A stretch of 64,000 nucleotides of DNA from Arbacia lixula. Taxonomy: Eukaryota; Echinodermata; Echinoidea; Arbacioida; Arbaciidae. The notes beneath the pieces were generated by a model that worked only from the letters and a program-made list of their open reading frames with translations, ran no database searches and was not told the DNA's origin. The stretch covers positions 9,446,730 through 9,510,729 of the forward strand of contig OZ022578.1 of assembly GCA_963669155.1 (NCBI GenBank). Reading direction: 5' to 3'. Positions within the stretch are counted from its first letter, which is position 1. Each line of letters begins with the position of its first letter. This document shows positions 1 to 19,797 of the stretch, one piece after another. The translations under genes and the position numbers were made by a program.

Positions 1-600
1 CCTGCCTTAGCTCCTAACTCGATCGAGCCAGAGATAAATATGACCAAAATTGAAAGCATGAAAGAAAATTGATGAATTGATTAAAAGAAGAAAATGAGGG
101 ATTGACATCACAATTGATGCCACGCAACACACAAGTTCCTGCCTTAGCTCCTAACTCGATTGAGCCAGAGAGAAAGAATGGCATGTAGTAGGCCTATGTT
201 TGCCTACATGAGCAATGACATGGCATCTTTCAACATGAATATGACCAAAATGGAAAGCATGAAAGATAAGTGATGAATTGATTAAAAGAAGAAAATGAGA
301 GATTGACATCACAATTGACACAAGTTCCTGCCTTAGCTCCTAACTCGATCGAGCCAGAGAGTGGAATAAAGTTCATCGACGCACCAGTTTCGACAGAATG
401 GCTCCGGGGCTTGATAGCTTCGATCGAGGCCCGGTTTAGAGTCTACCATGTTTACAAACCAAATCGACTCAGGCTTAATCAACATGCATTTGATAACCCC
501 TATTTTTAATATTTAGACATTTATTTTAAGAATGGCATATGATGAATTGAAGAAAATGAGAGATTGACATCACAAAAATCTGACTTCGGTAATGACATGA
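1..600. repeat. direct-repeat array, unit about 140-190 bp
   Basis: The motif CCTGCCTTAGCTCCTAACTC starts at 1, 138 and 327. The block around ATTGACATCACAA recurs near 110, 301 and 562, together with an AAAAGAAGAAAATGAG block and an ATGACCAAAAT..GAAAGCATGAAAGA block. Units differ in length, so they look like diverged tandem copies. The array runs off the left edge of the window. A 68-codon open frame covers the last unit but matches nothing I recognise. Confidence 0.75.
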
Positions 601-3439
601 ATGAAATACAAAGCCATAAAATAAGCAACGTTTTAAACAATACTTAACCCGTATTTAACAAAATTATCAATATTTCAACCTGAATATCTTATCAATTATT
701 GCAGAGTTTTGTGAGAAAAGGCTATCATTTGTCATTTGAGTATCAATTTTTCTGAAAATTCTGAGATTTGGTATTCATTAATGATGTTTCGATTATATCC
801 ACACGAGATGTCACCGATACTCGACTTAGTAAGTATTCTACTATGACTTTGACATGTTTGAGAAACAGCTTGACATCATTAACACTAGCGTGAGATGTCA
901 CTGGTATTCTTAATCTTATGCAGAAACAGGCGCTGGAATTGTAGATCTAGTCTAATGAGAGAAGAGACAGAGTCTCCGGTCAGAGTTCACGCAAACACTA
1001 GTCTATAGACCCTAGTAAAATTAATGATAGTACACGGTATGCTAGCTTGACGCGCTTGCTCTAGCACTGTCTGAATCCATGTCAACTCGCACTACAACCA
1101 ACTCGCTCCAGATTTGGTCAAGTCGCCCCACTTTTTGGACAAGTCGTCCCACTTTTTTGGTCGTCGCCCCACCTTTTTTTCACATAAATTCTCATAATTG
1201 TTCAACTTTAGAGTCATACGTTATACTTTTTTGTAAATGGTTTGAAAAATGTTTATTTCTTGTCATGTATACGAAAGAACTAGGAAAAACTCAAACAAAT
1301 GAGAGAAAAAAAGGTCTAATTCTGATCGTACATTTCCCATGTTTACGGCGATCCCGATCCAACTGGTTACCGCTGCACTTGCCCTAGCCGCGCGCCGCGC
1401 TATGCCGATCGGCGATGGTGCCAATCACTGCCACACAGAATTCTGCATCGATGGGAAAAGTGCTCGTATTACGAGTACAGCCGCCAGATCAGTGTTGACG
1501 TCGACGACATCGACACGATACAGACTCTTCAACAGAATACCCACCATGTACAGTACAAGTTATTATTCTTGCCTAACGTAACATGACAATTCAATCATAA
1601 TACGTACCGTAAATAATACAAAATTTAGTCATAAAGTAGTGAAATCCTGTCGTCTTTTCCTTCAAAATTCTCAGTGTGTCGTTTCCGCATCGGCCATCAA
1701 AATATACAATCAGTATCGATAACATTATCCCGGTCTATATCGATACCACTCACTGCATTGTTTACGTTCGCAGGTTATGTATGGGTGGGATAAAGACTGC
1801 TTGCGTGTCACATACGTCAATAGAAGTTTCTGTCGTATGGCACCACTGATCACCCCACTGGGGAGATCAGTGTATGCAGGGATATGTTATGGAAGGATAT
1901 GAAACAATGAAAGAAATTTGTTAATTATGTAATTAAGAATATTATCTTATATCTCCGTTTGTGCATCATTCGACAATTATTTAGAAGAATCACGAATACG
2001 GGATCTTTAGTGGTTTTGCCCTTAACTTTCTTGAAAATTACAAAAAATGTGATAAGAAACACAGCTTGGAGAAACAAAACAGGGAATTAAAGATATTGCT
2101 TTCCAAGTTGACGGCAGCAAAATGACGGTGCCGTGCATGCAGTGACTTCAAAGCATTGTAGTGATTGTGAAATGCTTTTGACATTCATTAGCACGCTTTG
2201 GATCCATACAGATATTTGAATATACATGTATTATGCTTGAGTTGTCCCTCCTTCTGATTAATGCATGTTTTATATCGTTACTTTGTAGGATAGCCTTTTG
2301 GTGCGAACCTCGAGAGTTCGGCAGCTCTCACCTGCTTCCATAAAAGGCTTTCTGTCCACCCTATCGGATTTTGTACCCTGCTCATTTTATGCACTTAGCG
2401 TCTTATCCGAGGGACGGAGTGATTTTCCATGGAGGGTGGATGGGAAAGATGTGGGGGGGGGGGGGGGCGAAAACACACAACGCTGGCTCCTACGCCTACC
2501 ATGTTCATGTTTTGACAAATCAGGACGTAAATGTGTGTGTATCAAATGGGCGTGTCTATTGTGCACTACACCTTTCAATCCTTAAGCACCTGGCACAACA
2601 GTGTTATCAACAATCTGAAATGCTTCTGACAATTTTCTTTGGTCCTGACTTAAAGTGAAAATCTAAAAGATATCTAAAAAATCACAACAAGAATATTCAT
2701 TAATGAAGCGTGGGAAAATCTGCTATTCCCAAAATTGACATCCTTTCACTTTGTGTTTCTTTCAGCTTCATTAAAGTTCTTATCTTCTTTGTAATCATTT
2801 TTCAAAAGTCATAAAGGTTTGTGTTTATTGAACACCTATAGTACATTAACCATCGGGCGCCTCTTCTTGCAGCTGCTTCATCCCCACAATGGTTTTAATA
2901 CATTTTTCACAACCTAAATTATTGTGTGATGTCACTCGCGAGGTACCATTTTTTTGTTGTTGAAGAAAATGCTAATTTTCTCAAAAGGAATGTTTATACA
3001 AGTTGGGGTATCTTATTTAGCACAAGAAAGGGTCACAGGTTATATAATTATATATTCGTACCTTACGAACAGCTTGGTGAAACACCCCCTGGAGGCCTGG
3101 ACTGGTGATTATCTGCATGACTCACATTTGTTTGTATCTTAAAAAGTATTTCTTCTATGGGGAAAATTGGTTCTTACACATGTATTTGTTTGTAGCCTAG
3201 TGTCATGATTCCACAAATCTTTGTGTTGGCGTATATTCTACAACCTCATAATGGAAATGCCAAGACCCGGGCATTAAGTATAAAAGTAATAAAAGTATAT
3301 AAACACAACGTTGAACACGTATTTATAACAGCAGGTGCGAATTATAAATGCTGTTAATTGTGATCAGCTTACGAACATTTATCTTTTGGAGCATTGACAC
3401 CACTATGTTTATTATTATGACTACAGCAAGGCTACAATG
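601..3439. other. no gene recognised; AT-rich intergenic sequence
   Basis: No exon, RNA gene or complete transposon could be recognised. Local features are the repeated 'AAGTCGCCCCACTTTTT'-like phrases at about 1118-1175, a small hairpin near 1845-1872 (CTGATC..GATCAG arms) and a G-run at about 2451-2467. All open frames are short and of low credibility. Confidence 0.5.
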
Positions 3440-3618
3440 GGCCAACGTCGGCAGTGGTCGGGTTGATCGTACGACGTCGTACAGCTAGCGTCGAACATTG
3501 GTCCAAGGTTTGCATTTTGAGTGCGCGCGACGTTGTGTAATGGTCAGCTGTGTAAGGTTGGCCCAATGTCGACATCTGGTCGGGTTGGTCACGGTCGTAA
3601 AACCAACATCGAACCAAC
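3440..3618. repeat. left part of an element rich in CCAACGTTGG-like words, interrupted by an insertion
   Basis: This stretch carries many variants of the palindromic word CCAACGTTGG (GCCAACGTCGG, GTTGGCCCAATGTCGAC, CGTCGTACAGCTAGCGTCG). The same vocabulary resumes at 4182-4225 (CCAACGTTGGGCTAACGTTGG is split there into overlapping copies). The two parts were probably contiguous before the 555-bp element at 3619-4173 inserted. Confidence 0.55.
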
Positions 3619-4173
3619 CCCGGGGGGGTCACTCTCCACATAGCCTGCTACGCACCCGCGTCCAGAAAAAGCGTCGAAAAGGGTCCCGTTTCAGGCACTC
3701 CGGCGTCGTCGACGTCTTTGGCAAAAAGGGTTGCATTTCAGCACCATTCGCTGGTAAATCGCCGTTTAGGGTAGCCTTTTCTCACTCTTCACGCCGTTTA
3801 GGGTTGCTAATTTGGTTATGAAGAATGCCTATTCAAAGTGGCTAAGAGAGGTGTCCTTGAGAGTAATCATGTTGGCCTTACTTTCAATAACTTCAAAAAA
3901 TGGAATTTATACCTGTTGTATTTAACATCAATTTAACATCAGTCATCAGTATGGTATCAAATTAATCGATTTCAATGTTCACGCCATTTAGGGTATCAAA
4001 TTAGGGGATTTCCCTGTTCACGCCACTTAGGGTGGCTTTTCTCATGGGTTACGCCCCCGTTACGCCATTTAGGGTTGCAAATTTAGGTAATGTAGTTACG
4101 CCATTTAGGGTGCATTTCTGAGGTTGTCGGACACGGGTGGGTAGCAGGCCATGTGGAGAGTGACCCCCCCGGG
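3619..4173. mobile_element. 555-bp non-autonomous DNA transposon with perfect TIRs and 8-bp TSD
   Basis: The left end reads CCCGGGGGGGTCACTCTCC and the right end is its exact reverse complement. The TIR match is perfect for about 23 bp and continues imperfectly to about 44 bp. The 8-bp word GAACCAAC flanks both sides (3611-3618 and 4174-4181), as expected of a target-site duplication. The interior has no coding capacity but contains several copies of the phrase CGCC(A/G)TTTAGGGT. An 8-bp duplication fits hAT, P or KDZ-type elements; the superfamily is not decided by what I can see. Confidence 0.85.
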
Positions 4174-4181
4174 GAACCAAC

Positions 4182-4225
4182 GTTGGGCTAACGTTGGAAC
4201 AACGTTGGGCCAACGTTTGCATTTT
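4182..4225. repeat. right remainder of the CCAACGTTGG-word element
   Basis: Overlapping copies of the ACGTTGG palindromic word continue the vocabulary of 3440-3618 after the nested insertion. Confidence 0.5.
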
Positions 4226-4476
4226 TTACTTGTTGAATGACCATAATATGACGTAATATTCTTAAAAAGCCAACTAATTCTAATCTCATATCCAATTCAG
4301 TCTAATCCTAATCCTTATCCTAATCCTATTATTTTTTCAAGCAATCCGGGAAGCAATCACTATGATATTTATGACGCAACTGGTAGGACGTTTACTACTT
4401 GAAAACATTTTGTTAACTGAGATGCTCATAAATATTCATGCTTGTACTATTAGGCCTATTCACGTGTGTCATGATT

Positions 4477-4547
4477 TTATAGAGATAACCTCAACACTAA
4501 CCATTTACCTACGCATTCGATCTATCATTATACACATGTTTTAACAC
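4477..4547 (-). repeat. diverged fragment of the intronic MITE family seen at 13769-14252
   Basis: On the minus strand this reads GTGTTAAAACATGTGTATAA followed by ATG..TAGGTAAATGG. It aligns by eye with 9584-9640 and with 13985-14050. It is a short internal fragment and no termini are visible. Confidence 0.45.
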
Positions 4548-4881
4548 ATGTAAAAAGAAAACAAAAGTAGCCAATGAACACAAGAGAAGAAGGGAAATGA
4601 ACAAGGGCAGGATAAACAGAATTGACAATTCAGGAAATTAACAATATATACAAATGAGAAAGAAAACGAGAGAGAAGAACTATATATGCATTGTCATCTA
4701 CATCATACCGTGGTGTATAGCATTAAATGCATAGGTCTCTATAGCACCAAAATTAGCAAATTTTATTTTACACATCAAACCATGCATTTAAGTCCATTAT
4801 GTTTGGAATAAAATAAAAGCGCATATGCTAATGATATTATGATATTTTTAATATAAGCTATTCACTTGTGCACTGTTGACT

Positions 4882-5252
4882 TTAAAGGGAGTATGCTGTA
4901 CTGGGAAGACAAATATGCCTTCAAAAGGTGATCATGAGCAATCTTCTTGCCAATGGTCTTAAATTAATTTATTGTCCATTTTAGAAACTTGCTGAAAGTT
5001 ATTTGCCCTAAAATTATTCACATTTGAAGTAATTAGTGATTAAATCACAAATCCTCAAATTGTTCGGGCTGAACATTTCAAGGATTTGTGATTTAATCAC
5101 TAATTATTCCAAATGTCGATCACATGAGGGAAAATAACTTTCAGCGAGTTTCTAATGGACAATACATGAATTTCAGACCATTGGCAAGAAGATTGCTCGA
5201 GATCACCTTTTGAAGGCCTTTTTGTCTTCCCAGTACAGTATACTCCCTTTAA
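4882..5252. mobile_element. foldback (near-palindromic) TTAA-type MITE
   Basis: The two halves are inverted copies: the left arm is about 4882-5056 and the right arm about 5080-5252, with a loop of about 24 nt. The ends read TTAAAGGGAGTATGCTGTAC and its near-complement ending CCCTTTAA. TTAA at both outer ends suits TTAA-targeting families such as piggyBac or Kolobok; that assignment is inference. No coding capacity. Confidence 0.8.
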
Positions 5253-6580
5253 CAAAAAGTATTCTTCCAACTGTGCATTTCCAACTGAAACGACATCTGC
5301 GGTCTATTGGTTGCTTTTAAATTTGTTCAACCCATTGCTCACGGTTAGAATTTACGGCTTTGTGAATCCTAGCTAGTCCGAGTCAGAATGTCAACATTTT
5401 CCAGGAAACTCCAATAATCAAAGGGGTGTGGCTTGTTATTCATAACCTGTTGTCCATTGTCCGTACAGCAGATTGAGCGGGAGTCGTGCTGCTCGGTATC
5501 TGAGAGGAGAAAAGCCAGCTGGCAATACGCGTTCTCAATGACATTGACATTGGATTTGCTCTAGCATGTAGTAACTTTATGATGTTCTACAAAGTCAGTT
5601 TTTCTTTTTCTTCGTCCCCTACTGGACCCATTCTCCTGTTGTGCCTTTACTTTAATGTGCCAAACAAACTGTTTCTTTGGGGGAATTATGCGTATAATTT
5701 GTGCCGAAGTAAATGAATGGTGCATACACCTGAACAACATTTTGTCCCTTTTTGTAGTTGCTAGATCGTATTTACCACTTTTCATGTATATATATATTTA
5801 CTCATTGTTTATAAAAAGAGGCAACAGCTTTTTTTTTTTTTTTTTTTTTTTTTACCATGCATAACCCTCCAGGGGAAGACGTGTGTCAATTTTCGGCAAA
5901 AAAAAAAAAAATAAAAGCAAAGTTTTAGAAGAAATTAGGGAGGAATATGAACATTCAGGAGTGCCGGATTATTTTAACACAGATTCAATGAGAGACATTT
6001 TTCAAGGGAAACAAAAAAAAATAGTTTTTATGGACAGAATAGTAAGAATAAAAGCGTTACATTTTAATAAACCATAATCAGTTCTGTTCAAAATATGATA
6101 AAGATTGGTAAGCTTATTACGCAATTATGAACGGCTTACAAATGCGTAAAGTTTCCTAAAACTTTGTTTTAAGAGTTTAAGATACACGTAACTGTTAGGC
6201 TTTATATTTCATAATTCATTGTTCAAGCTACAACTGGTAAAGGGGATTTCTTTTTACGTGACAAATGTGTATTTTGCTCACAATTAATACAGACAACTCA
6301 AATGGAGTTGCACACAAAGGGTTGAGGAATTGACATTACATGAAACACATATTTGGATTTTTCTTTTTACATGGTCATAATATACCTTTAACAGTAGGTA
6401 TGAATGTGTTCCGTGTTAACTTTTTTTCTCATTAATACATATTATTTCAAATTTTTACGAGCTTTCAAGATTACATCAGCTACAGCTTTATGCTCGACGA
6501 AAGCGCAAAGCGACTCCTCTCCTTTTCTTTTTGGACCGCCCTTTCAAAGATACCGTAATTCTAAGCAAGCACAAATCGAG
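5253..6580. other. upstream flank of Cdk7
   Basis: The sequence is AT-rich, with a T-run at 5829-5853. No core promoter could be fixed: no convincing TATA or initiator lies close to the start codon. A lysine-rich 64-codon open frame (5883-6077) is unassigned. The last 100 bases before the Cdk7 start contain a pyrimidine-rich stretch (about 6515-6535) and are presumably 5' UTR, or lie close to the transcription start. Confidence 0.4.
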
Positions 6581-15800
<9,220 letters not shown>

Positions 15801-16009
15801 TGAAAACTTCGTTGGATTACATGCGCATTCACAAGGTGAGTTTTTAAACGTTTTTATAAACATAATGAAAAACTTAAATACATGTTAAATGGGAGTGGTA
15901 ATCTGCACCTTTTACATAGTATCCTTTGTAGATGGCAAATGTTGTGTGCCATCTTTGGAACATTCAATTTATCATGGAAATATATGTAGAAATCTCAGTG
16001 TAGTGTGTG

Positions 16010-16072
16010 TGTGTGCGTGTGTGTGAGAGAGAGAGAGAGAGAGTGTAGGTAAGAGAATGTGTGTGTGTGTAT
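16010..16072. repeat. GT/GA microsatellite
   Basis: Alternating GT and GA dinucleotide tracts (TGTGTGTGCGTG, then GAGAGAGAG, then GTGTGTGTG) lie in the presumed Cdk7 3' UTR or just beyond it. Confidence 0.85.
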
Positions 16073-16607
16073 ATGTATGTAATATGATTGTGTCACCCAG
16101 GGTGCAACTTTGTAAAAAAAAAAAATACATTTTGAAATGATGGCACGATTTATTAACCATGAACCGAACATAGATTTAAGCAGATCTTGACATTGATGGA
16201 ATTGGGTATTTGGAATTGATTTACTGATTTTACTGTTTTTGTTTTTAAACGATTTTGAACAAGGGAAAAAATAGGAATTAGAGCTAATAAGATTGATTGA
16301 TTGTAAATATACAAATGCTTTCCTACATTATTTATAAATGAAAGTAATATCCAAACTTTAAAATTAATTCCAACTTTAACCAGTCTTTTGTATAATTATG
16401 TTGTTGACTGTACATTTTTGTGAATTTCACTTCTCTGAAAACAGTCTTTCTGTTTCACTGCTGCAACCACAAATGGGTTTGGACAGTACATTTAGACTAG
16501 TTCATGCTCCCCTCCTTGTGGGAAGAAGAGAGGAGAGGAGAAGTATGATGAGTCTTATGTCTCCAGGTCTAGTTTTAAAGACAGGTGTCCCTTTTGCAGG
16601 TCAAAAA

Positions 16608-16613
16608 AATAAA
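16608..16613 (+). promoter_or_regulatory. candidate polyadenylation signal for Cdk7
   Basis: This is the first AATAAA after the Cdk7 stop that I found, about 800 bases downstream. Others lie at 17232 and 17354. Usage cannot be judged from sequence alone. Confidence 0.35.
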
Positions 16614-16669
16614 ATTTTGTAAACACCACAGAAAATGGAAGATGATACTGTATCACAACTTCCATCCCA

Positions 16670-16760
16670 ATAATAGAAATGGAAACTGACTTTAAGCGAA
16701 ATTATAGCGATCACTAGATTTTGAGGAGGATGTTTTGGGCGGGTCATCCGAAACCTATAG
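16670..16760 (+). repeat. dispersed repeat, copy 1
   Basis: CTGACTTTAAGCGAAATTAT, then AGCGATCA and TTTTGGGCGGGTCATCC, recur in inverted orientation at about 22700-22775. A diverged repeat family with no termini defined. Confidence 0.5.
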
Positions 16761-17040
16761 CCTAGAGCCCGGAGACCGCTGTGCACTATGGTCTGCACCA
16801 GTATGCTCCACAGTGCATGCATTCAATGGGAGCAATGCCCACATCGCGTGCTGACAGGGACAGTATGATTATGAATGGAGACTATGGTCGGTGTGTTTCA
16901 AATGTAAACAAGGATATTTTTTCTCTTTTCCTTAATGTTTGTGAAGCTATGACTGTGAGATTTCATACACATTATTGTTACGGTGTACTGCTGATTCCTA
17001 CCGAGTTTCATGACTTTTGCAAATGGGACACCCTGTCTTA

Positions 17041-17100
17041 ATTGCAGTGCATGAGGAAGACACAATTTCCACTCCACAGCCTGAAACCTAGGCTACATCG
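17041..17100 (+). repeat. dispersed repeat (TTGCAG..CCTAGGCTAC), copy 1
   Basis: Shares the order ATTGCAGTGCA..CACAGCCT..CCTAGGCTAC with 25150-25215 and 29325-29392. A roughly 60-bp family. Confidence 0.45.
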
Positions 17101-17560
17101 TGTGAGGAGGCCCCATTAGGTGTGGCATTGGCATTGTCCTCATGTCATTAACACCTCTGTGCTTTACTTGGACTCACGACTCAATGAGTAGTGGATTAAA
17201 CACTAGTCTTGTACAAGACAATACAGATTTTAATAAAAAAAATTGATCCTTCCTGACACATTTCCACTAATAGGTTACTAGTATTCATATAGTTTGGTGT
17301 AAAAGATGTGTTCAATCCATTTGTCAAATAGTATCTGTCAAATATAATGCATGAATAAAATCATAATGTTATAGGTGCAATGATTTCAAAATGGTTGCAA
17401 GTTATTATCATGATTATTTTTTTTAAATTTAAGATTCCGAATGGTGGGAAGTTCCATAGGTGTACTTGAGGTGAAATGATTAATCAATATTCTTGTATTA
17501 TTTTTAAAAATGTATTTTGGGCAATTCTTGTATTTTGTTTTATAGGATGCATGCATTCCA

Positions 17561-17636
17561 TTTATTCTTGAACTATCAGGAGAAAAGGACAATCTTGCAT
17601 TGATTGTCCTTTTTCTCCTGATAGTTCAGGAATAAA
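17561..17636. repeat. near-perfect 34-bp hairpin with 7-nt loop
   Basis: The left arm is 17561-17594 and the right arm 17602-17636. The inner part GGACAATC / GATTGTCC is perfect and ACTATCAGGAGAAA is mirrored by TTTCTCCTGATAGT. Only a couple of bulges interrupt the pairing. It may be a tiny palindromic MITE, or could be transcribed as a small-RNA precursor; neither is shown. Confidence 0.85.
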
Positions 17637-18309
17637 TTCTTGATGTATTTTCAAACCATCAGTGCAGTCGGTTCCTTTTGCAAAAACTTCTGGAGGTAAG
17701 AGTGACTACCCATGATATATGACCTCAACCGGCGTCATGGAGTTTCTGTATTTCAGGTCTGCCATAAAGTGATTGAAGAACATGTTTGTAGACAAAGAAT
17801 GAAACATTTATTACCTTTATCAATTTTGAATTTCAATAAAAAGAGCAAATATGGTGTACAATTAAGACATAGAGTGGCATGCACAATGATATAATGTTTA
17901 ATAAAATAATAAGCCCAACAGTCATTTTTCTGGACAATACAAGCTGTACCGCTTGTATGGTGTTACTCTCCTCACCATACGGGCACTTCCTACAAGGAAA
18001 CATATCTGAAAGTGGAGTGTAATTGTGTTTAAAGAGAGAAGCTGATAGGAGTGGGAGTGTGAAACATCAGTGATATTTCAAGAAGAGGAGTGTCTTCAAA
18101 TCATTGAGGACTCTAGATGCATATAATGAGACAGGAGTACGACCTGCCCAGAGGCATGTTTTCACTTGGTGTCTGATACAACCATGAACAAAAACATTTG
18201 GTCACTGTAAGTGGTTCAGTATTTTTTTCCATGGTTGAATAGAGAAAGAGAGATACAGGAAAGAGACAAGAGGAACATAAAGAGATACTACAACAGACTG
18301 GCTGGCTGG

Positions 18310-18660
18310 TACATGGAGATTGAGAGAGAGTGATAGAAATGGAGAGACAGAGACAGCGAGTGAGATAAAGAGAGAGGGGGAGGGAGAGAGAGAGAGAGAG
18401 AGAGATAGGATGGAGGGAGAGAGAGATGGGGGGGGGGGGGAGAGAGTGAGAGGGAGAGAGAGAAATGTAGAGGGGGAGAGGGCAGAGGGGAGGGGAAGGA
18501 TGGGGAAAGGAGGGAGACACATACAGGGAGACTGACAAACAGACAGCCAGGACGGATTGGCATCCACACATAGACACAGAGAGAAAGAGAGATGGAGAGG
18601 ATGAAGGGGGGAGGGGGGGGGGGGGGGGTTAGGGAAGAGAGGGGGGAGGGGAGTAGCAGA
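18310..18660. repeat. long purine-rich (GA)n/(G)n tract
   Basis: About 350 bp are almost all purine on the plus strand, with GAGAGA runs and G-runs at about 18428-18440 and 18608-18628. Open frames in it are artefacts of the repeat. Confidence 0.9.
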
Positions 18661-19634
18661 CAGACAAAAGCGAGAGAAAGAACCACAATGTCAAGAGAAA
18701 TCACACTTTCAAGGAAAGTCATTCTTCTAAGAGTCTCTTAACTCCCTCTGTGGCCTATTATCTTAGGGACAACGCCTTCAAAAGTCTTGTGGAGCACTTT
18801 GCTAGGTAAACAGTCAGGGCTTGCTGTTTCTCTGGGGCACTGAGGCTCTAGTGCCTTTGTTGTTAAACACTGGAGGGTAGATGGGAGAGGTGGGCTTGAA
18901 GGCTTGAAATGTGTGACAGCACAGAAGGTTTTTATCTGCCAACAGTGATGTGCATGCTTGGTTCATGTGGTCTAGGAAACCAAGGGAACTTTCATCACTT
19001 ATGAAGTCCACAAGAAATACTTGTTCAATATATGTTCAAAATTCAAGTAGCAATTGACCTTCATGTACTTTACAAGAAAGGTTCTGTAGAGAGCACACAT
19101 TAATTATTTCAGTACCGTCAATATGATGTTAGTTAATGGGCTGTTCCTGACGAGGTTTAGAAAGACTTAAATCGTAGTCATGAGAATTACTTATCACATG
19201 TTGAGTTGTACATTTCTTCTGTTTAATGTACCAGCTGGATTATATAATTTATATGTGATTTTGAATGTGTTGGTCCTTTTCATCATACAGTTTTAAAGTA
19301 AAGTAGAGTAAACTATACCTTTAAGGAGAATGTTGAATTGAAGTCATTTATTTCCACATTCGATAAAAAACAAACAAGCATAGACAAGTTCAAACAAAAC
19401 ATGGGTAAAAGGAAGAATGTACAAAAACTACAACAAAATAACAGTGCAATAGTCATATACAGTACAACATATAAAACAACAAAACAATGTTAAAAGATAA
19501 TTGTGTTCAACCACTGATATTTGAGGCTCATTAAAATGTTTATGCATATTTCCGGTTCAAAATTTTCCACATTCTGGGTCTGATTAAAAATATATATTTT
19601 CAGTCAAAAGGAGGAACCATTTTATGATATGCAG

Positions 19635-19797
19635 TCAGTGAAACCTGTTGTAGTGGCCACCTGTATAGAAAGACCACCTGTCTGTTTCCCTTGAACAGTG
19701 TTTCTCATGGAAACCTGTTCATAAAGACCACATGCTTACAAAGATGACATTTATTGTCTTTCCTTGGACGTTTTTTTTCTATACAGGTTTAACTGTA
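19635..19797. mobile_element. GTGAAACCTGT-type MITE, copy A
   Basis: It begins CAGTGAAACCTGTTGTAG and ends ATACAGGTTTAACTGTA, so the termini are inverted copies. The interior carries a GAAAGACCACCTG block and a second AAACCTGTTCATAAAGACCA block. The ends TACAGT..ACTGTA suggest a TA target site. Confidence 0.7.

Noticed and set aside
5883..6077. 64-codon lysine-rich frame upstream of Cdk7
   Set aside because: No family recognised, it starts in an A-run, and it has no splice or promoter context. Kept only as an unassigned frame.
6404..6580. In-frame ATG at 6404 as the Cdk7 start
   Set aside because: It would add 59 residues of low-complexity sequence absent from the family; the ATG at 6581 gives the expected N-terminus.
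18113..18722. Three overlapping frames of 120-154 codons rich in Ser/Leu/Pro
   Set aside because: Products of the GA/CT-rich tract. No domain, splice support or non-repeat composition.
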